This document shows positions 18,300 through 28,000 of a DNA stretch of 64,000 nt, piece after piece. The position numbers and the translations under genes were made by a program. The notes below the pieces were generated by a model. That model did no database searches and was not told the DNA's origin. It saw only the letters and a list, made by a program, of their open reading frames with translations. The number at the start of each line of letters is the position of its first letter. Position 1 is the first letter of the stretch. This DNA is from Lachnospiraceae bacterium (GTDB lineage Bacteria; Bacillota; Clostridia; Lachnospirales; Lachnospiraceae): contig JAGBEV010000014.1 of NCBI GenBank assembly GCA_017936785.1, forward strand, positions 62,001 to 126,000. The letters run 5' to 3'.

Positions 18300-20003
18300 T
18301 TATGAATCAAAGGAAACCTTGATCATTTCCGATATAGATGTGATGCCGTCTAAAACATATTGTGTAGCGCACATACGTAACGTCCTCATGCCATCCTTCA
18401 ACGCTGCCTGTTTAATATGTTCAGCATCTTCTCCTGCCGCAATTACTTTTCTGACTCCCGGCGTGATCTCCATGATCTCGTATACACCAATACGACCTTT
18501 GAAACCATTGTTATCACATCCCGAGCATCCGACCGGTTCATAAATTTCCACCTCAGATCCGGGCGGCATTCCCAGAAGTTCTAATTGTTCCTCATTGGCA
18601 AGGACTTTTTTCTTGCACCTGGGGCAAAGTCTCCTTACCAGACGCTGTGCAATAATACCAACCGTAGCATCCGCTATCATATAATTAGGAAGTCCCATAT
18701 CTGCCAGACGGGTTACTGTACTGGCTGCAGAGTTGGTATGAAGGGTACTGACAACCAAGTGTCCTGTAATAGAAGCCTGTACCGCAATCTGCGCTGTTTC
18801 CTCATCACGGATCTCACCGATCATGATGATGTCCGGATCCTGACGAAGAATAGAACGAAGAGCACTTGCAAAGGTAAGTCCCGCTTTTACATTGGTCTGT
18901 ACCTGATTGATACCTGCCACATTCGCCTCTACAGGGTCTTCAACGGTAATGATATTTACATCTTCTTTATTTAATTCACTAAGTGCAGTATAAAGGGTAG
19001 TAGATTTACCACTACCGGTAGGTCCTGTTACCAGAATGATTCCATGAGGATTCATTAAAATATGATCAAACATTTTCAGATCATGTTCCCCAAAGCCCAA
19101 TTCCGATTTATCTCTGGTCAGGGCATTCTTGTTGGTAATACGCATTACGACCTTTTCACCATATACAGTAGGAAGGATAGATACACGGATATCGTACTCT
19201 CTTCCATCCACAAAAGAAGTAATACGACCATCCTGAGGCTTCCTCTTCTCGGAAATATCCATGCCGCCCACTACTTTCAAACGGGCTACGATTGCCGGAA
19301 GCAATTTGATGTTGTATGTGATCCTCTCATGGAGGGCACCGTCAATGCGGTATCTGATACGAACCTTTCTTTCCAATGCCTCAATATGAATATCGGAAGT
19401 TCTTTGTCTCACTGCCTGTTCGATCATGCTATTGACCAGCTGAACGATGGGAGAATTATTAACATCATCGTTAATCATCTTATCCATTTCGTCTTCTTCG
19501 AACAGATCGCTTCGTTCCTGCTCATAATCGTTAGCAGCCTTAATGGCTTCTGCATTACCATAATATTTGTCGATAGCGACCATGATTTCCTGCGGTGTAG
19601 CTACCATAGGTTCGATCATGCGACTGGTGATCATGGACAAGTCGTCAATCGCCAGCATATCCATAGGATCTGCCATCGCCACTTTGATAATATTGATATT
19701 CCTATCATCATAGCAATAGGGAATCGCTGTATATTTCTTTAATATTTCCACATCAAACAAGGAAATCAGATCATCCGGAATTCTGGTATCCTGCAGATTT
19801 GCCCTGTCATAGTTCAACTGATGGCATAATGCATCTGCCATAATATCATCAGTAACAAACCCTTCTGTTACTAAGATCTCACCCAAACGTTTCTTTTTCT
19901 CTTTCTGAAGATCAAGTGCCCTATCAAGTTGTTCCTGAGAAATAACACCCTCAGCTAACAGGATGTCACCGATTCTCATTTTCCTTCTGCCCAATAAACT
20001 CAT
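18300..20003 (-). CDS. pilB: Type IV pilus assembly ATPase with tandem c-di-GMP-binding motif
   Basis: 567 residues. The N-terminal MshEN domain holds two 24-residue motifs (10-33 and 39-62, each R-I/L-G...G...L...Q) separated by exactly five residues (KEKKK), the spacing known for c-di-GMP-binding MshE proteins. The C-terminal T2SSE ATPase has the Walker A GPTGSGKST (near residue 328), the Asp box (TVEDPVE), the Walker B (IIMIGEIRDEETA) and the His box (TGHLVVSTLHTN). A zinc site is formed by CPRC and CSGC. It powers pilus extension. The ATG at 20003 follows AAGGGG by ten bases; a second candidate is the Met at 19979. First gene of the pilus operon. Confidence 0.95.
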   Translation of the reverse strand: MSLLGRRKMRIGDILLAEGVISQEQLDRALDLQKEKKKRLGEILVTEGFVTDDIMADALCHQLNYDRANLQDTRIPDDLISLFDVEILKKYTAIPYCYDDRNINIIKVAMADPMDMLAIDDLSMITSRMIEPMVATPQEIMVAIDKYYGNAEAIKAANDYEQERSDLFEEDEMDKMINDDVNNSPIVQLVNSMIEQAVRQRTSDIHIEALERKVRIRYRIDGALHERITYNIKLLPAIVARLKVVGGMDISEKRKPQDGRITSFVDGREYDIRVSILPTVYGEKVVMRITNKNALTRDKSELGFGEHDLKMFDHILMNPHGIILVTGPTGSGKSTTLYTALSELNKEDVNIITVEDPVEANVAGINQVQTNVKAGLTFASALRSILRQDPDIIMIGEIRDEETAQIAVQASITGHLVVSTLHTNSAASTVTRLADMGLPNYMIADATVGIIAQRLVRRLCPRCKKKVLANEEQLELLGMPPGSEVEIYEPVGCSGCDNNGFKGRIGVYEIMEITPGVRKVIAAGEDAEHIKQAALKDGMRTLRMCATQYVLDGITSISEMIKVSFDS

Positions 20004-20127
20004 AGACCCATAACCCCTTATTGTCAATTTCAAGTTGCATTATTATGTCAATTTTAATAACTAATTGTTAACTTTCAATTAATTTTTTCTAAAGAAAGAC
20101 ATAACAAGACCTAGTTTCAAATTTATG

Positions 20128-20160
20128 TAAACATTTTATCACGTAAAATTGTCAACCGCA
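20128..20160 (-). promoter_or_regulatory. Candidate promoter of the pilus operon
   Basis: Reading on the minus strand, an extended -10 (TGATAAAAT, TAAAAT at 20133-20138) lies in the 232-base gap between dprA and pilB. A -35-like TTGCGG is 17 bases upstream, and an overlapping TTGACA is at 20150-20155. This would give a leader of about 120 bases before pilB. A second possibility nearer to pilB is TTAACA with CATAAT. The gap is AT-rich with no visible terminator for dprA, so read-through from dprA is also possible. Confidence 0.35.
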
Positions 20161-20235
20161 AGGCTTTTAATTCAGATTTGCTTATCCTTATTGCACAAGA
20201 TTTATTTTTGATTTTAATGCAATTTGACGAAAATT

Positions 20236-21390
20236 TTAGATGATATTCTCTTTTTTTCTGTAGAAACTGCCCTCAGATTCCACCAAGCCAATGCACTCTA
20301 AAGTTGCTAATGCCGCCAGAACTTCCTGTATTTTTACTTTACTTCCAACTTTCTCCAGGACATCCTCCAGGGAACAATATTGAATGTCCAACAATGATAA
20401 TATATTCTCTTCCAGGCTTCCATTTTCCGGATTCTCTTTTGGTATAACATTCTTTTCCTTTTGTATTGTCAAACATTTCCCTTTTATAAAGGAATTTCTT
20501 TCTAAAATTTCTTTTATAAACTCATCTGTACTATAAATAATTCCTGCTCCCTGTGCGATCAGACGGTTGCATCCATAACTCAGGCTGTCACCAAGTCTTC
20601 CCGGAACCACATATACATCCTTTCCCTGTTCCAACGCACTGGAAACAGTTATGAAGGTCCCGCTTTTTTCTTTTGCTTCTACTACTACCAACAAATCCGA
20701 AAGTCCGCTGATGATCCGGTTTCTCATAGGAAAATGATTTGCCAGAGGTTCTGTTGCCGGATTGAATTCACTGATAATACCCCCGCCGTTCTCTCCTCCG
20801 GACAGTTTTTTATATACATCCAGATTTTCTTCAGGATAACAAATGTCCACGCCACATCCCAATATACCAAAAGATGCTCCGCCGTTTTCCATTGCACTTC
20901 TTTGGCTGATGCCATCCACACCTCTGGCAAGACCGCTTATGACCTGAATGCCGTTTGCTGCCAATTCTCTTCCCAGTTTATGTGCTGCACTTCTTCCATA
21001 AGGAGAACAATTCCTGGCACCGACCACTGCCACGGCAGCAGCCGAAGGATCAGGAAGTTTTCCTTTAACAAACAAGACAGACGGCGGAGCATCAATTTGC
21101 TTCAGCTTGTCCGGATAACCTGCGAGATGTTTTGGTATACACCATATTTTATTATAAAGAAGCTTTTGATATTCCTTTTTTATATTCCATTTTTCTTTTT
21201 GTGCCTTCAACGCTGTTTTTTGTTTTTCAGACAATTCAAATTGCTCTCCCCACCTGTACATATTCTCATACCCTCTAAATTGTTCGTACAATTTTTCCAC
21301 AGTCTTATCTCCAATACCGGAAACATTTTTCCAAAAAAATGCATAGGCACACTCTTTATGCCAACGTTCATCCATAATTATTTCTTTCAT
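20236..21390 (-). CDS. dprA: DNA-processing protein DprA (Smf)
   Basis: 384 residues. DprA binds incoming single-stranded DNA and loads RecA during natural transformation. The N-terminal helix-hairpin region (FFWKNVSGIGDKTVEKLYEQ) is followed by the Rossmann-like core with GARNCSPYGRSAAHKLGREL, SGLARGVDG and the VVVEAKEKSGT and VVPGRLGD motifs, and a C-terminal winged-helix domain (DIQYCSLEDVLEKVGSK). It begins 23 bases after comM; the ATG at 21390 has CGGAG eight bases upstream. Close coupling to comM and nearness to a type IV pilus locus fit a role in DNA uptake, although type IV pili of Clostridia are better known for motility and adhesion. Confidence 0.95.
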   Translation of the reverse strand: MKEIIMDERWHKECAYAFFWKNVSGIGDKTVEKLYEQFRGYENMYRWGEQFELSEKQKTALKAQKEKWNIKKEYQKLLYNKIWCIPKHLAGYPDKLKQIDAPPSVLFVKGKLPDPSAAAVAVVGARNCSPYGRSAAHKLGRELAANGIQVISGLARGVDGISQRSAMENGGASFGILGCGVDICYPEENLDVYKKLSGGENGGGIISEFNPATEPLANHFPMRNRIISGLSDLLVVVEAKEKSGTFITVSSALEQGKDVYVVPGRLGDSLSYGCNRLIAQGAGIIYSTDEFIKEILERNSFIKGKCLTIQKEKNVIPKENPENGSLEENILSLLDIQYCSLEDVLEKVGSKVKIQEVLAALATLECIGLVESEGSFYRKKENII

Positions 21391-21413
21391 TATTCATACT
21401 CCGTTTTCCTTTT

Positions 21414-22934
21414 TTATCCATCCAGCATACCCCGGTACGACGCAGCCTCCAGTATATGCCCGGATCCAATCCATTCGCTTTCTTCCAGATCTGCTATGGT
21501 TCTTGCCACACGCAGCAGACGGTGATATCCTCTGATACTTAAATCTTTGGTTGAATAATATTTTCGTACAATTCTTTCTGCTTCTTTTGTCATCCTGCAC
21601 AAAAGATCTATCTGTGATGCCGGAATTCTACTGTTAAACATATTTTTACCATTTCGCATCTGCTGCATTTTTCTTGCCTTCAACACACGTTTTCTGATTT
21701 CTTTGCTCATTTCCTTTTTCTCCTGCCGGCGTATGGATTCATAACTATTTCTCATAACACTTACAGACAGATCGATACGGTTTAAAACAGGTCCCGATAT
21801 ACTATGTATATATCTGTGTACTTCTTTTTCGCTGCAGCTGCATCGGTTTTGATCCGGAAAATAGCCGCAGGGGCATGGATTCATAGCAGCCACCAGCATA
21901 AAATCACAAGGATAGGTATAACTTCCGCTTTTTCTTGTTATGGTCACCTTTCCCTCCTCCATAGGCTGCCTCAGCATATCCAAAGTCTGCCTTTTCATCT
22001 CCGGCAGTTCATCCAGAAATAACACCCCATGATTCGCAAGAGAAATCAGCCCCGGTTTTGGTATTGTCCCTCCTCCGATAAGAGCCTGGGGCGTAACTGT
22101 ATGATGCGGGCTTAAAAAAGGTCTCTCTTCAATAAAATACGCATCTTCATTTAATAATCCTGCCACACTGTAGACCTTTGATGTATCTAACATTTCTTCT
22201 TTGCTCATAGGCGGCAATATGCCCGGCATGGCTGCTGCCAGCATAGATTTTCCCGTTCCCGGCGGTCCTGATAACAAAAGATTATGAAAACCTGCTGCCG
22301 CAATTTCTGCTGCCCGCTTTGCCACACTTTGTCCGATGATATCAGCAAAATCCGGCATTTTCTGTTGTGCATTTTTCTTTTTTCTCTTAAAAGGATTTTT
22401 CTCTTCCGGCTTTTCAAAAGCAGCGGGATCATCCACATAATCTATAACTTCGTGAAATGTCTCCACTCCGATTACCTTAATACCTTCAATACATTCCCCT
22501 TCCCTCCGGTTACATTCCGGTATGATGCAAGCCTCAATTCCTTTTTCCTTCGCCATAAGAAGAATGGGCAAAATTCCTTTTATTCCCCGAACGCCTCCAT
22601 CCAATCCAAGTTCTCCCACTGCCATTATCTTACCGGGCTTTGGCAGCACCAGCCTGCCCATACATGCCAAAACTGCCATAGCAATAGGCACATCAAAGGC
22701 TGAACCTCCTTTTCTGATTCCCGCCGGGGACAAATTGACAGTAAACCGCTTAGGCGGCATAGTATATCCAATATTTTTTAGCGCCACCCGTACTCTATCC
22801 CCGGATTCTTTTACTTCACTTCCCAGAAAACCCACCATATCAATGCATGGCAAGCCTTCTGCCATATCCACTTCAACTGTAACCGGATAGCCTCCCACTC
22901 CGTATACAGCACCTGTTAAAACAGAATGAACCAT
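21414..22934 (-). CDS. comM: ComM/YifB-family Mg-chelatase-like AAA ATPase
   Basis: 506 residues. ComM is a hexameric helicase that aids branch migration during integration of transformed DNA. The N-terminal ChlI domain (VYGVGGYPVTVEVDMAEGLP) is followed by the AAA core with Walker A GPPGTGKS and Walker B (GVLFLDELPEM), and the Mg_chelatase_C domain (about 410-506). Four cysteines in CPCGYFPDQNRCSCS form the usual zinc-like loop. The ATG at 22934 has AGGAGG at four to five bases and gives the standard family N-terminus; the upstream in-frame Met at 22973 adds 13 unusual residues. It heads the comM-dprA unit. Confidence 0.94.
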   Translation of the reverse strand: MVHSVLTGAVYGVGGYPVTVEVDMAEGLPCIDMVGFLGSEVKESGDRVRVALKNIGYTMPPKRFTVNLSPAGIRKGGSAFDVPIAMAVLACMGRLVLPKPGKIMAVGELGLDGGVRGIKGILPILLMAKEKGIEACIIPECNRREGECIEGIKVIGVETFHEVIDYVDDPAAFEKPEEKNPFKRKKKNAQQKMPDFADIIGQSVAKRAAEIAAAGFHNLLLSGPPGTGKSMLAAAMPGILPPMSKEEMLDTSKVYSVAGLLNEDAYFIEERPFLSPHHTVTPQALIGGGTIPKPGLISLANHGVLFLDELPEMKRQTLDMLRQPMEEGKVTITRKSGSYTYPCDFMLVAAMNPCPCGYFPDQNRCSCSEKEVHRYIHSISGPVLNRIDLSVSVMRNSYESIRRQEKKEMSKEIRKRVLKARKMQQMRNGKNMFNSRIPASQIDLLCRMTKEAERIVRKYYSTKDLSIRGYHRLLRVARTIADLEESEWIGSGHILEAASYRGMLDG

Positions 22935-23065
22935 AAAACCTCCTACTACACCTATGTTATTTTTTCTTTTCATTGAAATTCTGACAGAAAATGCCAGATA
23001 TGCAGAAAATAATTGAATTGTTGATAAATTTGTAAATACAGAAAATGAAAACGATTTGTTTTTAG

Positions 23066-23097
23066 AATCTTCCTGCCCTGCTATGGGCAGGAAGATT
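23066..23097 (-). terminator. Hairpin terminator after pilT
   Basis: A 13-base perfect stem (AATCTTCCTGCCC and its complement) with a 6-base loop lies 45 bases after the pilT stop. The T tract on the minus strand is poor (TCTAAAAAC), while on the plus strand it is followed by GATATTTTT. It separates the sigK-pilT unit from comM-dprA. Confidence 0.65.
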
Positions 23098-23141
23098 TGA
23101 TATTTTTAATAAATAATAATAGAAATAATCCAAAAACACTT

Positions 23142-24203
23142 TTAAATTAACTGACTGCGCATCTTATCCGGATTCTGTGCATATTGGATACAGTTTTCTC
23201 TGGAAATCTTGCGGCTCATATAAAGCTGCATCAGATAATCATCCATAGTGCACATACCTTCACGCTTACTGGTCTGGATAACAGAAGGAAGCTGATGGGA
23301 TTTTCCTTCACGGATCAGGTTTTTAACCGCTGCATTCGCATGCATAACTTCGAAAGCTGCCACACGGCCATCCTCAGTAATATTAGGAACCAGCGTCTGG
23401 GAAATGATGCAGACCAAAACTGCTGAAAGCTGTACTCTGATCTGCTGCTGCTGATGGGGCGGGAATGTATCGATAATACGGTCTACAGTACTTGCCGCAT
23501 CAATGGTATGTAAGGTGGACAATACCAGGTGGCCGGTCTCAGCTGCCGTAATAGCAGTACTGATGGTCTCATAGTCACGCATCTCACCTACCAGAATTAC
23601 GTCCGGATCTTCACGAAGCGCAGCTCTTAAGGCATTTGCAAAGCTCTCCGTATCCTGTCCGATCTCACGCTGGTTGATCATTGCCATATTGTGATTATGG
23701 GAATACTCAATAGGTTCCTCCAAAGTGATGATATGTGCATCACGGCTCTTGTTGATCTTATCAATAATGGATGCCAATGTGGTAGATTTACCGCTACCGG
23801 TAGGTCCTGTTACCAGAATCAGTCCTCTCTTACGGGTATACAGATCGATAACCGACTGAGGAATACCAAGCTGTTCCGCCTGAGGAATTTCCGTAGTAAC
23901 AGTACGAAGCGCTATGCCGATGCAGCCTCTCTGTTTGAACACATTTACACGATAACGTCCGATTCCCGGAAACGCCACAGACATATCGTACTCTCCCCGT
24001 TCCTCAAATTTTTCTCTCTGCTTGGGCTTTAACATATTGACACAAAGCTCTAATGTATCATTTGCCGTCAATACCGGATAGTCCAGTTTCGTCAGATGAC
24101 CGTTCAGACGCATTATGGGAGGAAGTCCCACTGTAATGTGAATATCCGAAGCACCTGCATTATAAGCGACTGTTAAAATTTCTTCCAAAGTAGGCATTGC
24201 CAT
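23142..24203 (-). CDS. pilT: Type IV pilus retraction ATPase
   Basis: 353 residues. The start (MPTLEEILTVAYNAGASDIH) is a PilT signature, followed by the PAS-like N-domain, Walker A GPTGSGKST (about 129-137), the Asp box (TLEEPIEYSH), Walker B (VILVGEMRD) and the His box (TGHLVLSTLHT). PilT depolymerises the pilus and powers twitching. The ATG at 24203 follows AAAGGAG by about nine bases; the longer reading would overlap sigK. It begins 31 bases after sigK and lies apart from the main pilus operon, with comM and dprA between them, so it can be expressed separately. Confidence 0.95.
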   Translation of the reverse strand: MAMPTLEEILTVAYNAGASDIHITVGLPPIMRLNGHLTKLDYPVLTANDTLELCVNMLKPKQREKFEERGEYDMSVAFPGIGRYRVNVFKQRGCIGIALRTVTTEIPQAEQLGIPQSVIDLYTRKRGLILVTGPTGSGKSTTLASIIDKINKSRDAHIITLEEPIEYSHNHNMAMINQREIGQDTESFANALRAALREDPDVILVGEMRDYETISTAITAAETGHLVLSTLHTIDAASTVDRIIDTFPPHQQQQIRVQLSAVLVCIISQTLVPNITEDGRVAAFEVMHANAAVKNLIREGKSHQLPSVIQTSKREGMCTMDDYLMQLYMSRKISRENCIQYAQNPDKMRSQLI

Positions 24204-24234
24204 TTCTTTTTTCTCCTTTACCTTCCCAACTTGA

Positions 24235-24885
24235 TTACATAGTTGTGTTGTCCTCAAACGCAATCCGAAGCTTTCTCAAAGCCTTTTTCTCGATCCGGGA
24301 TACATAGCTGCGGGAAATCCCCATCATCTGTCCGATCTCCCTTTGGGTCATCTCCCGATCTCCCACAAGAGCATATCGCAGCCTGATCACTTCCAATTCC
24401 CGTTCACTTAAGGTATCATGTAAGATCTCTCTCAGCCTGTTAATGTCCTCTCTGGCTGACAGAAGTTCAAAGGCATCTGTCCCCTCCGCACATGTAATAT
24501 CCAGCAGATTGATTTCATTTCCTTCTTTATCCGTACCAATGGGTTCATATAAGGATACATCCCTGGCACTTTTCTTACGCGCACGAAGCATCATCAAAAG
24601 TTCGTTATCAATGCACCTTGCAGCATAGGTCGCCAGTTTATTCCCTTTGGTACCGTCAAAGGTCTGGATTGCCTTGATCAATCCTATTGTTCCGATAGAA
24701 ATCAGATCTTCCGGATTTTCTTCCACATTCTGATATTTTTTCACAATGTGGGCTACCAGTCTCAAATTTCGTTCTATGAGAATCTGCTTTGCTTTTTCGG
24801 ACTCTTCCTTATTGCCCTCCAAATACATGCGGATATAGTAAGCCTCTTTTTCCTCACTTAAGGGTTTTTGAAATGTCTGCATCAA
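24235..24885 (-). CDS. sigK: RNA polymerase sigma factor SigK, uninterrupted and without pro-sequence
   Basis: 216 residues. Region 2 (NLRLVAHIVKKYQN, EDLISIGTIGLIKAI, LATYAARCIDNELLM) and region 4 (TQREIGQMMGISRSYVSRIEKKALRKL) match the late mother-cell sporulation factor SigK, including KSARDVSLYEPIGTDKEGNE. The Bacillus protein has a pro-sequence of about 20 residues; here the protein starts near the position of the processed form, as in some clostridia. The gene is continuous, with no skin element. The preceding -35/-10 pair is of the SigA type. pilT follows by 31 bases, so pilT is probably co-transcribed. Confidence 0.93.
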   Translation of the reverse strand: MMQTFQKPLSEEKEAYYIRMYLEGNKEESEKAKQILIERNLRLVAHIVKKYQNVEENPEDLISIGTIGLIKAIQTFDGTKGNKLATYAARCIDNELLMMLRARKKSARDVSLYEPIGTDKEGNEINLLDITCAEGTDAFELLSAREDINRLREILHDTLSERELEVIRLRYALVGDREMTQREIGQMMGISRSYVSRIEKKALRKLRIAFEDNTTM

Positions 24886-24952
24886 AAATCCCCCGGAACC
24901 GGTTTTACTATATTGTATGCGAAAGGCTTAATTAAGGTTTCACAACATATTT

Positions 24953-24981
24953 ATTATACAAACATTACGAGTAAAGTGCAA
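24953..24981 (-). promoter_or_regulatory. SigA-type promoter of sigK-pilT
   Basis: Minus-strand TTGCAC (24976-24981) and TATAAT (24953-24958) are 17 bases apart, close to the vegetative consensus. The expected start of transcription is about 60 bases before the sigK ATG. A sporulation gene of the mother cell would normally be driven by SigE or SigK, so this is noteworthy. Confidence 0.75.
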
Positions 24982-25041
24982 GAAGTTTGTCCCAACTGTC
25001 AAAACTCAGGAATTACTGATATAGTCATTTTATTTTGTTTA

Positions 25042-25050
25042 TGGTACAAT
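25042..25050 (+). promoter_or_regulatory. Extended -10 element upstream of the YfhO-like gene
   Basis: TGGTACAAT fits an extended -10 (TGn followed by TACAAT). The hexamer 17 bases upstream is a poor -35. It lies 42 bases before the ATG, and is divergent from the sigK promoter. Confidence 0.5.
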
Positions 25051-25091
25051 ACAAGCAAAAAATATGAAACACTGTGAGAAAGGAATTCTTT

Positions 25092-28000
25092 ATGAATACA
25101 TTTGTTAAAAAAATAAATCCAAAGATCTGTGGTCAATATCTGGCAGCCTATCTGATACCGGCACTGATCCTGCTTGCTATGATACCAGTTTCTAACGGAC
25201 TTTTCGGGGTTTTTGGTATTTTTTTGATCCCGCTTTCTGCCATTTCTTTTTTATTCTTTTTGCTACACACCAGCTTTTTTTCAGTCTCCTCACATCTGCT
25301 TACACTAAGTTTTTCTTGTGCCTATGCATTATCCGGCTTTTGTCTGGCAAACAATAATTCCGTAAAAAGCCTGCTCTGCTATATTCTGCTTCCGCTATTG
25401 TTTTTATCTTTGGATGTACTGCTGGCAAAAGGCAGCTTTCTTCCGATAACACTGATTTTTTCGCTGCTTTTGTGTATAGAACCCATAACCGGATGTATTT
25501 TGTTTTTCTATCTGATCGGGTTTGTGATTTTGATTCCTGAATGCCCAATCGGAAAAAGGGTTGCCGATCTGCTCCACATAACACTTTTATTTTTATTTGC
25601 GCTGGGGCTTTCTGCCGCTTTTTCCATCCCCCAGTTACACAATTTTTTTGCTTCTGTTTCTAAGAATCCATACACAGGTTTTTCCATCAACTACCCTTGG
25701 GCAAATCTTCTTGCCAGATTTCTTCCCGGCTCTGTATTATCATCTGCCTTTTCTTCCGGTCGTGGAATGGATCTGTATTGTGGACTGCTCTCTTTTTTCG
25801 GTCTGGTCCTTTACTTTTTCAACAATACCATTTCCTTTAAAAAGAGAATGCGCACCTTGTTATACACATTATTGGTGCTGCTTACCCTGCAGACAACACC
25901 ATTTCAATATCTGATCGAGCTTTGCAATGTAACTGACACCGCTTATTTATACTATAGCTTTTTCTTTGTATTCCTGGTTCTGATGCTTGCCTGTGAAGCA
26001 ATCGGTTCTCTTAGTGAATATTACACCGGAAACCTGACTGCCGGTCTGTGCATTACGTTCTTTATGATCATTACAGCTCTCATCGGCAGTGCACACAACT
26101 ATATCTTTGCTACTCTCTTACTGATCGGATCATTCCTGGTCCTTTACATTATTCTTCTACCTTTTGTCCAAAAAGAAAGGTATCCCCATGTAAAAAAAAT
26201 ACTTTGCTTTGTCTTATTAGCAGAGCTTGCTTTCAATGGTCTTTTTTGCAGCAACACTAAATTGATTCCTTCTTCTGTATCCTTAGAGGATCGTTTTGCC
26301 TTGTCAGTGCCACAGGAAAATAAAAGCTCATCCGATATAACAGCAGATCCGATTCCAAACGAAGAAGCATATATTTCTTTTTATGAAAAAGCAATTTCAA
26401 ATGAAGTTTACGGCACATTTAATGCCGTTAATCAGTATGTCAGCTTTACCTCTGAAGAAGAAACCGCTTATAATCCACACAGAATTCTTGACTTTTTTGA
26501 AGAATTCAATCTCAAATGCCATAAACTTGGCATTGATACAGACATCCTTCAAACATCAGATGCCACTATATCCTTTGATACTTCTGACCTCTATGAGATC
26601 ACAGATGAGACCAACAGAATCTATAATTTTCATTCGTACCATAAAGCATTATCATATGATCATATTATCATTCCCTATACGGTAGAATTCCAATCTCCCG
26701 GAATCTATCTCATTTATGATAATATCAGCGGCAATCTTATGCGTTTTGATATCACAAAAGAAGATCTCAGCGCAAAGGGATATCTGTCTCTTGCACCTTC
26801 TGAAGAAATTAATCTGAATTTCCGTTTAAATGTTTATTCCTTTGACGAAGACGGCTTCCAGACAGTTCCGGATCTTCTGGTCGATTATATGAGCGCAAAT
26901 AACACTTCATTTTCTTCTATGATGTATCTGATCTATTTTGTGATTACCTGTATCTGCATATTGATTCTTCTGGCACTGACAGTCAATCATCACAAAAAAC
27001 CACTGCTAATGTGGTTTTCATCACAAAAAGAAGCAGTCATGAATTGGCACTTTTATGAAAAGGCATTACACTGGTTCCGGGAAAATGCTGTTTATCTTGC
27101 AGCCTTTGCAGTCCCTTTTTTCTTATTTGTCATTTCCATGATCCTATTCAGCTGCGAGCCATTTGGCAGCCAATCCTTTTTGGATGAGGACGGCTATCCC
27201 TCTGTCCTTGCAGGTTCTCTTGGGTACTATCATAACCTGAAAAGCGGCAATACAGTCCTCAGTATGCTTATGGGCTATGCCACCAACATATATTCTGCAA
27301 GCAATACGGTATATACTGCTTTCCTGTTGCCGTTTTCTCCCTCATCCCTTCCCAGTGTACTATTACTGTCAGAAGCTGTATTACTGGGGCTTTGCGGCTT
27401 TTCCGTTGTATACTATCTGACGCACAGATGGAATGGTCCGAAGGCATACAAAAAGGATTTCCGGCTTCTTGCGCCCGCATTCCTCTATACCATTAACGCT
27501 TTCATGCTGGCAATGCATAGCTATGTGTATTCCTGGTACCTGCTGTTTTTTATCCTGCCTCTACTGATTTTATCAGTTGAACGCCTGCTATATCAGAAAA
27601 AATGGTTTGGCTATACCATACTGCTTGCACTATCTATCTTTACCAACACCAATATTGCACTCTATCTCTGCATCTTTCTGGTACTGTACTTTTTTACCTG
27701 CAGATTTGAAAATTTTACGGACTTCATCAGAAAAGGACTGCGTTTTACTGTCTTTTCCCTTCTTGCCGCCCTATGTTCTCTATGCAATATCATCACGATC
27801 TTATTGGGTGTCACCGGCTCCGGCTACAGCGAAAAAGATAGTATTTTCCCCTCCTTTGGTTTCCACGGCTCTTTCTTTGACCAGTGGAAGAAATTAATGA
27901 TCTTCACCCCTTCCGGTGCCGTCAATACCAATGATGGCGGTATCAATCTCTATATGAGCCTGCTGTGTCTGGTTTTGCTTGCAGTTTTTCTAACAAACCG

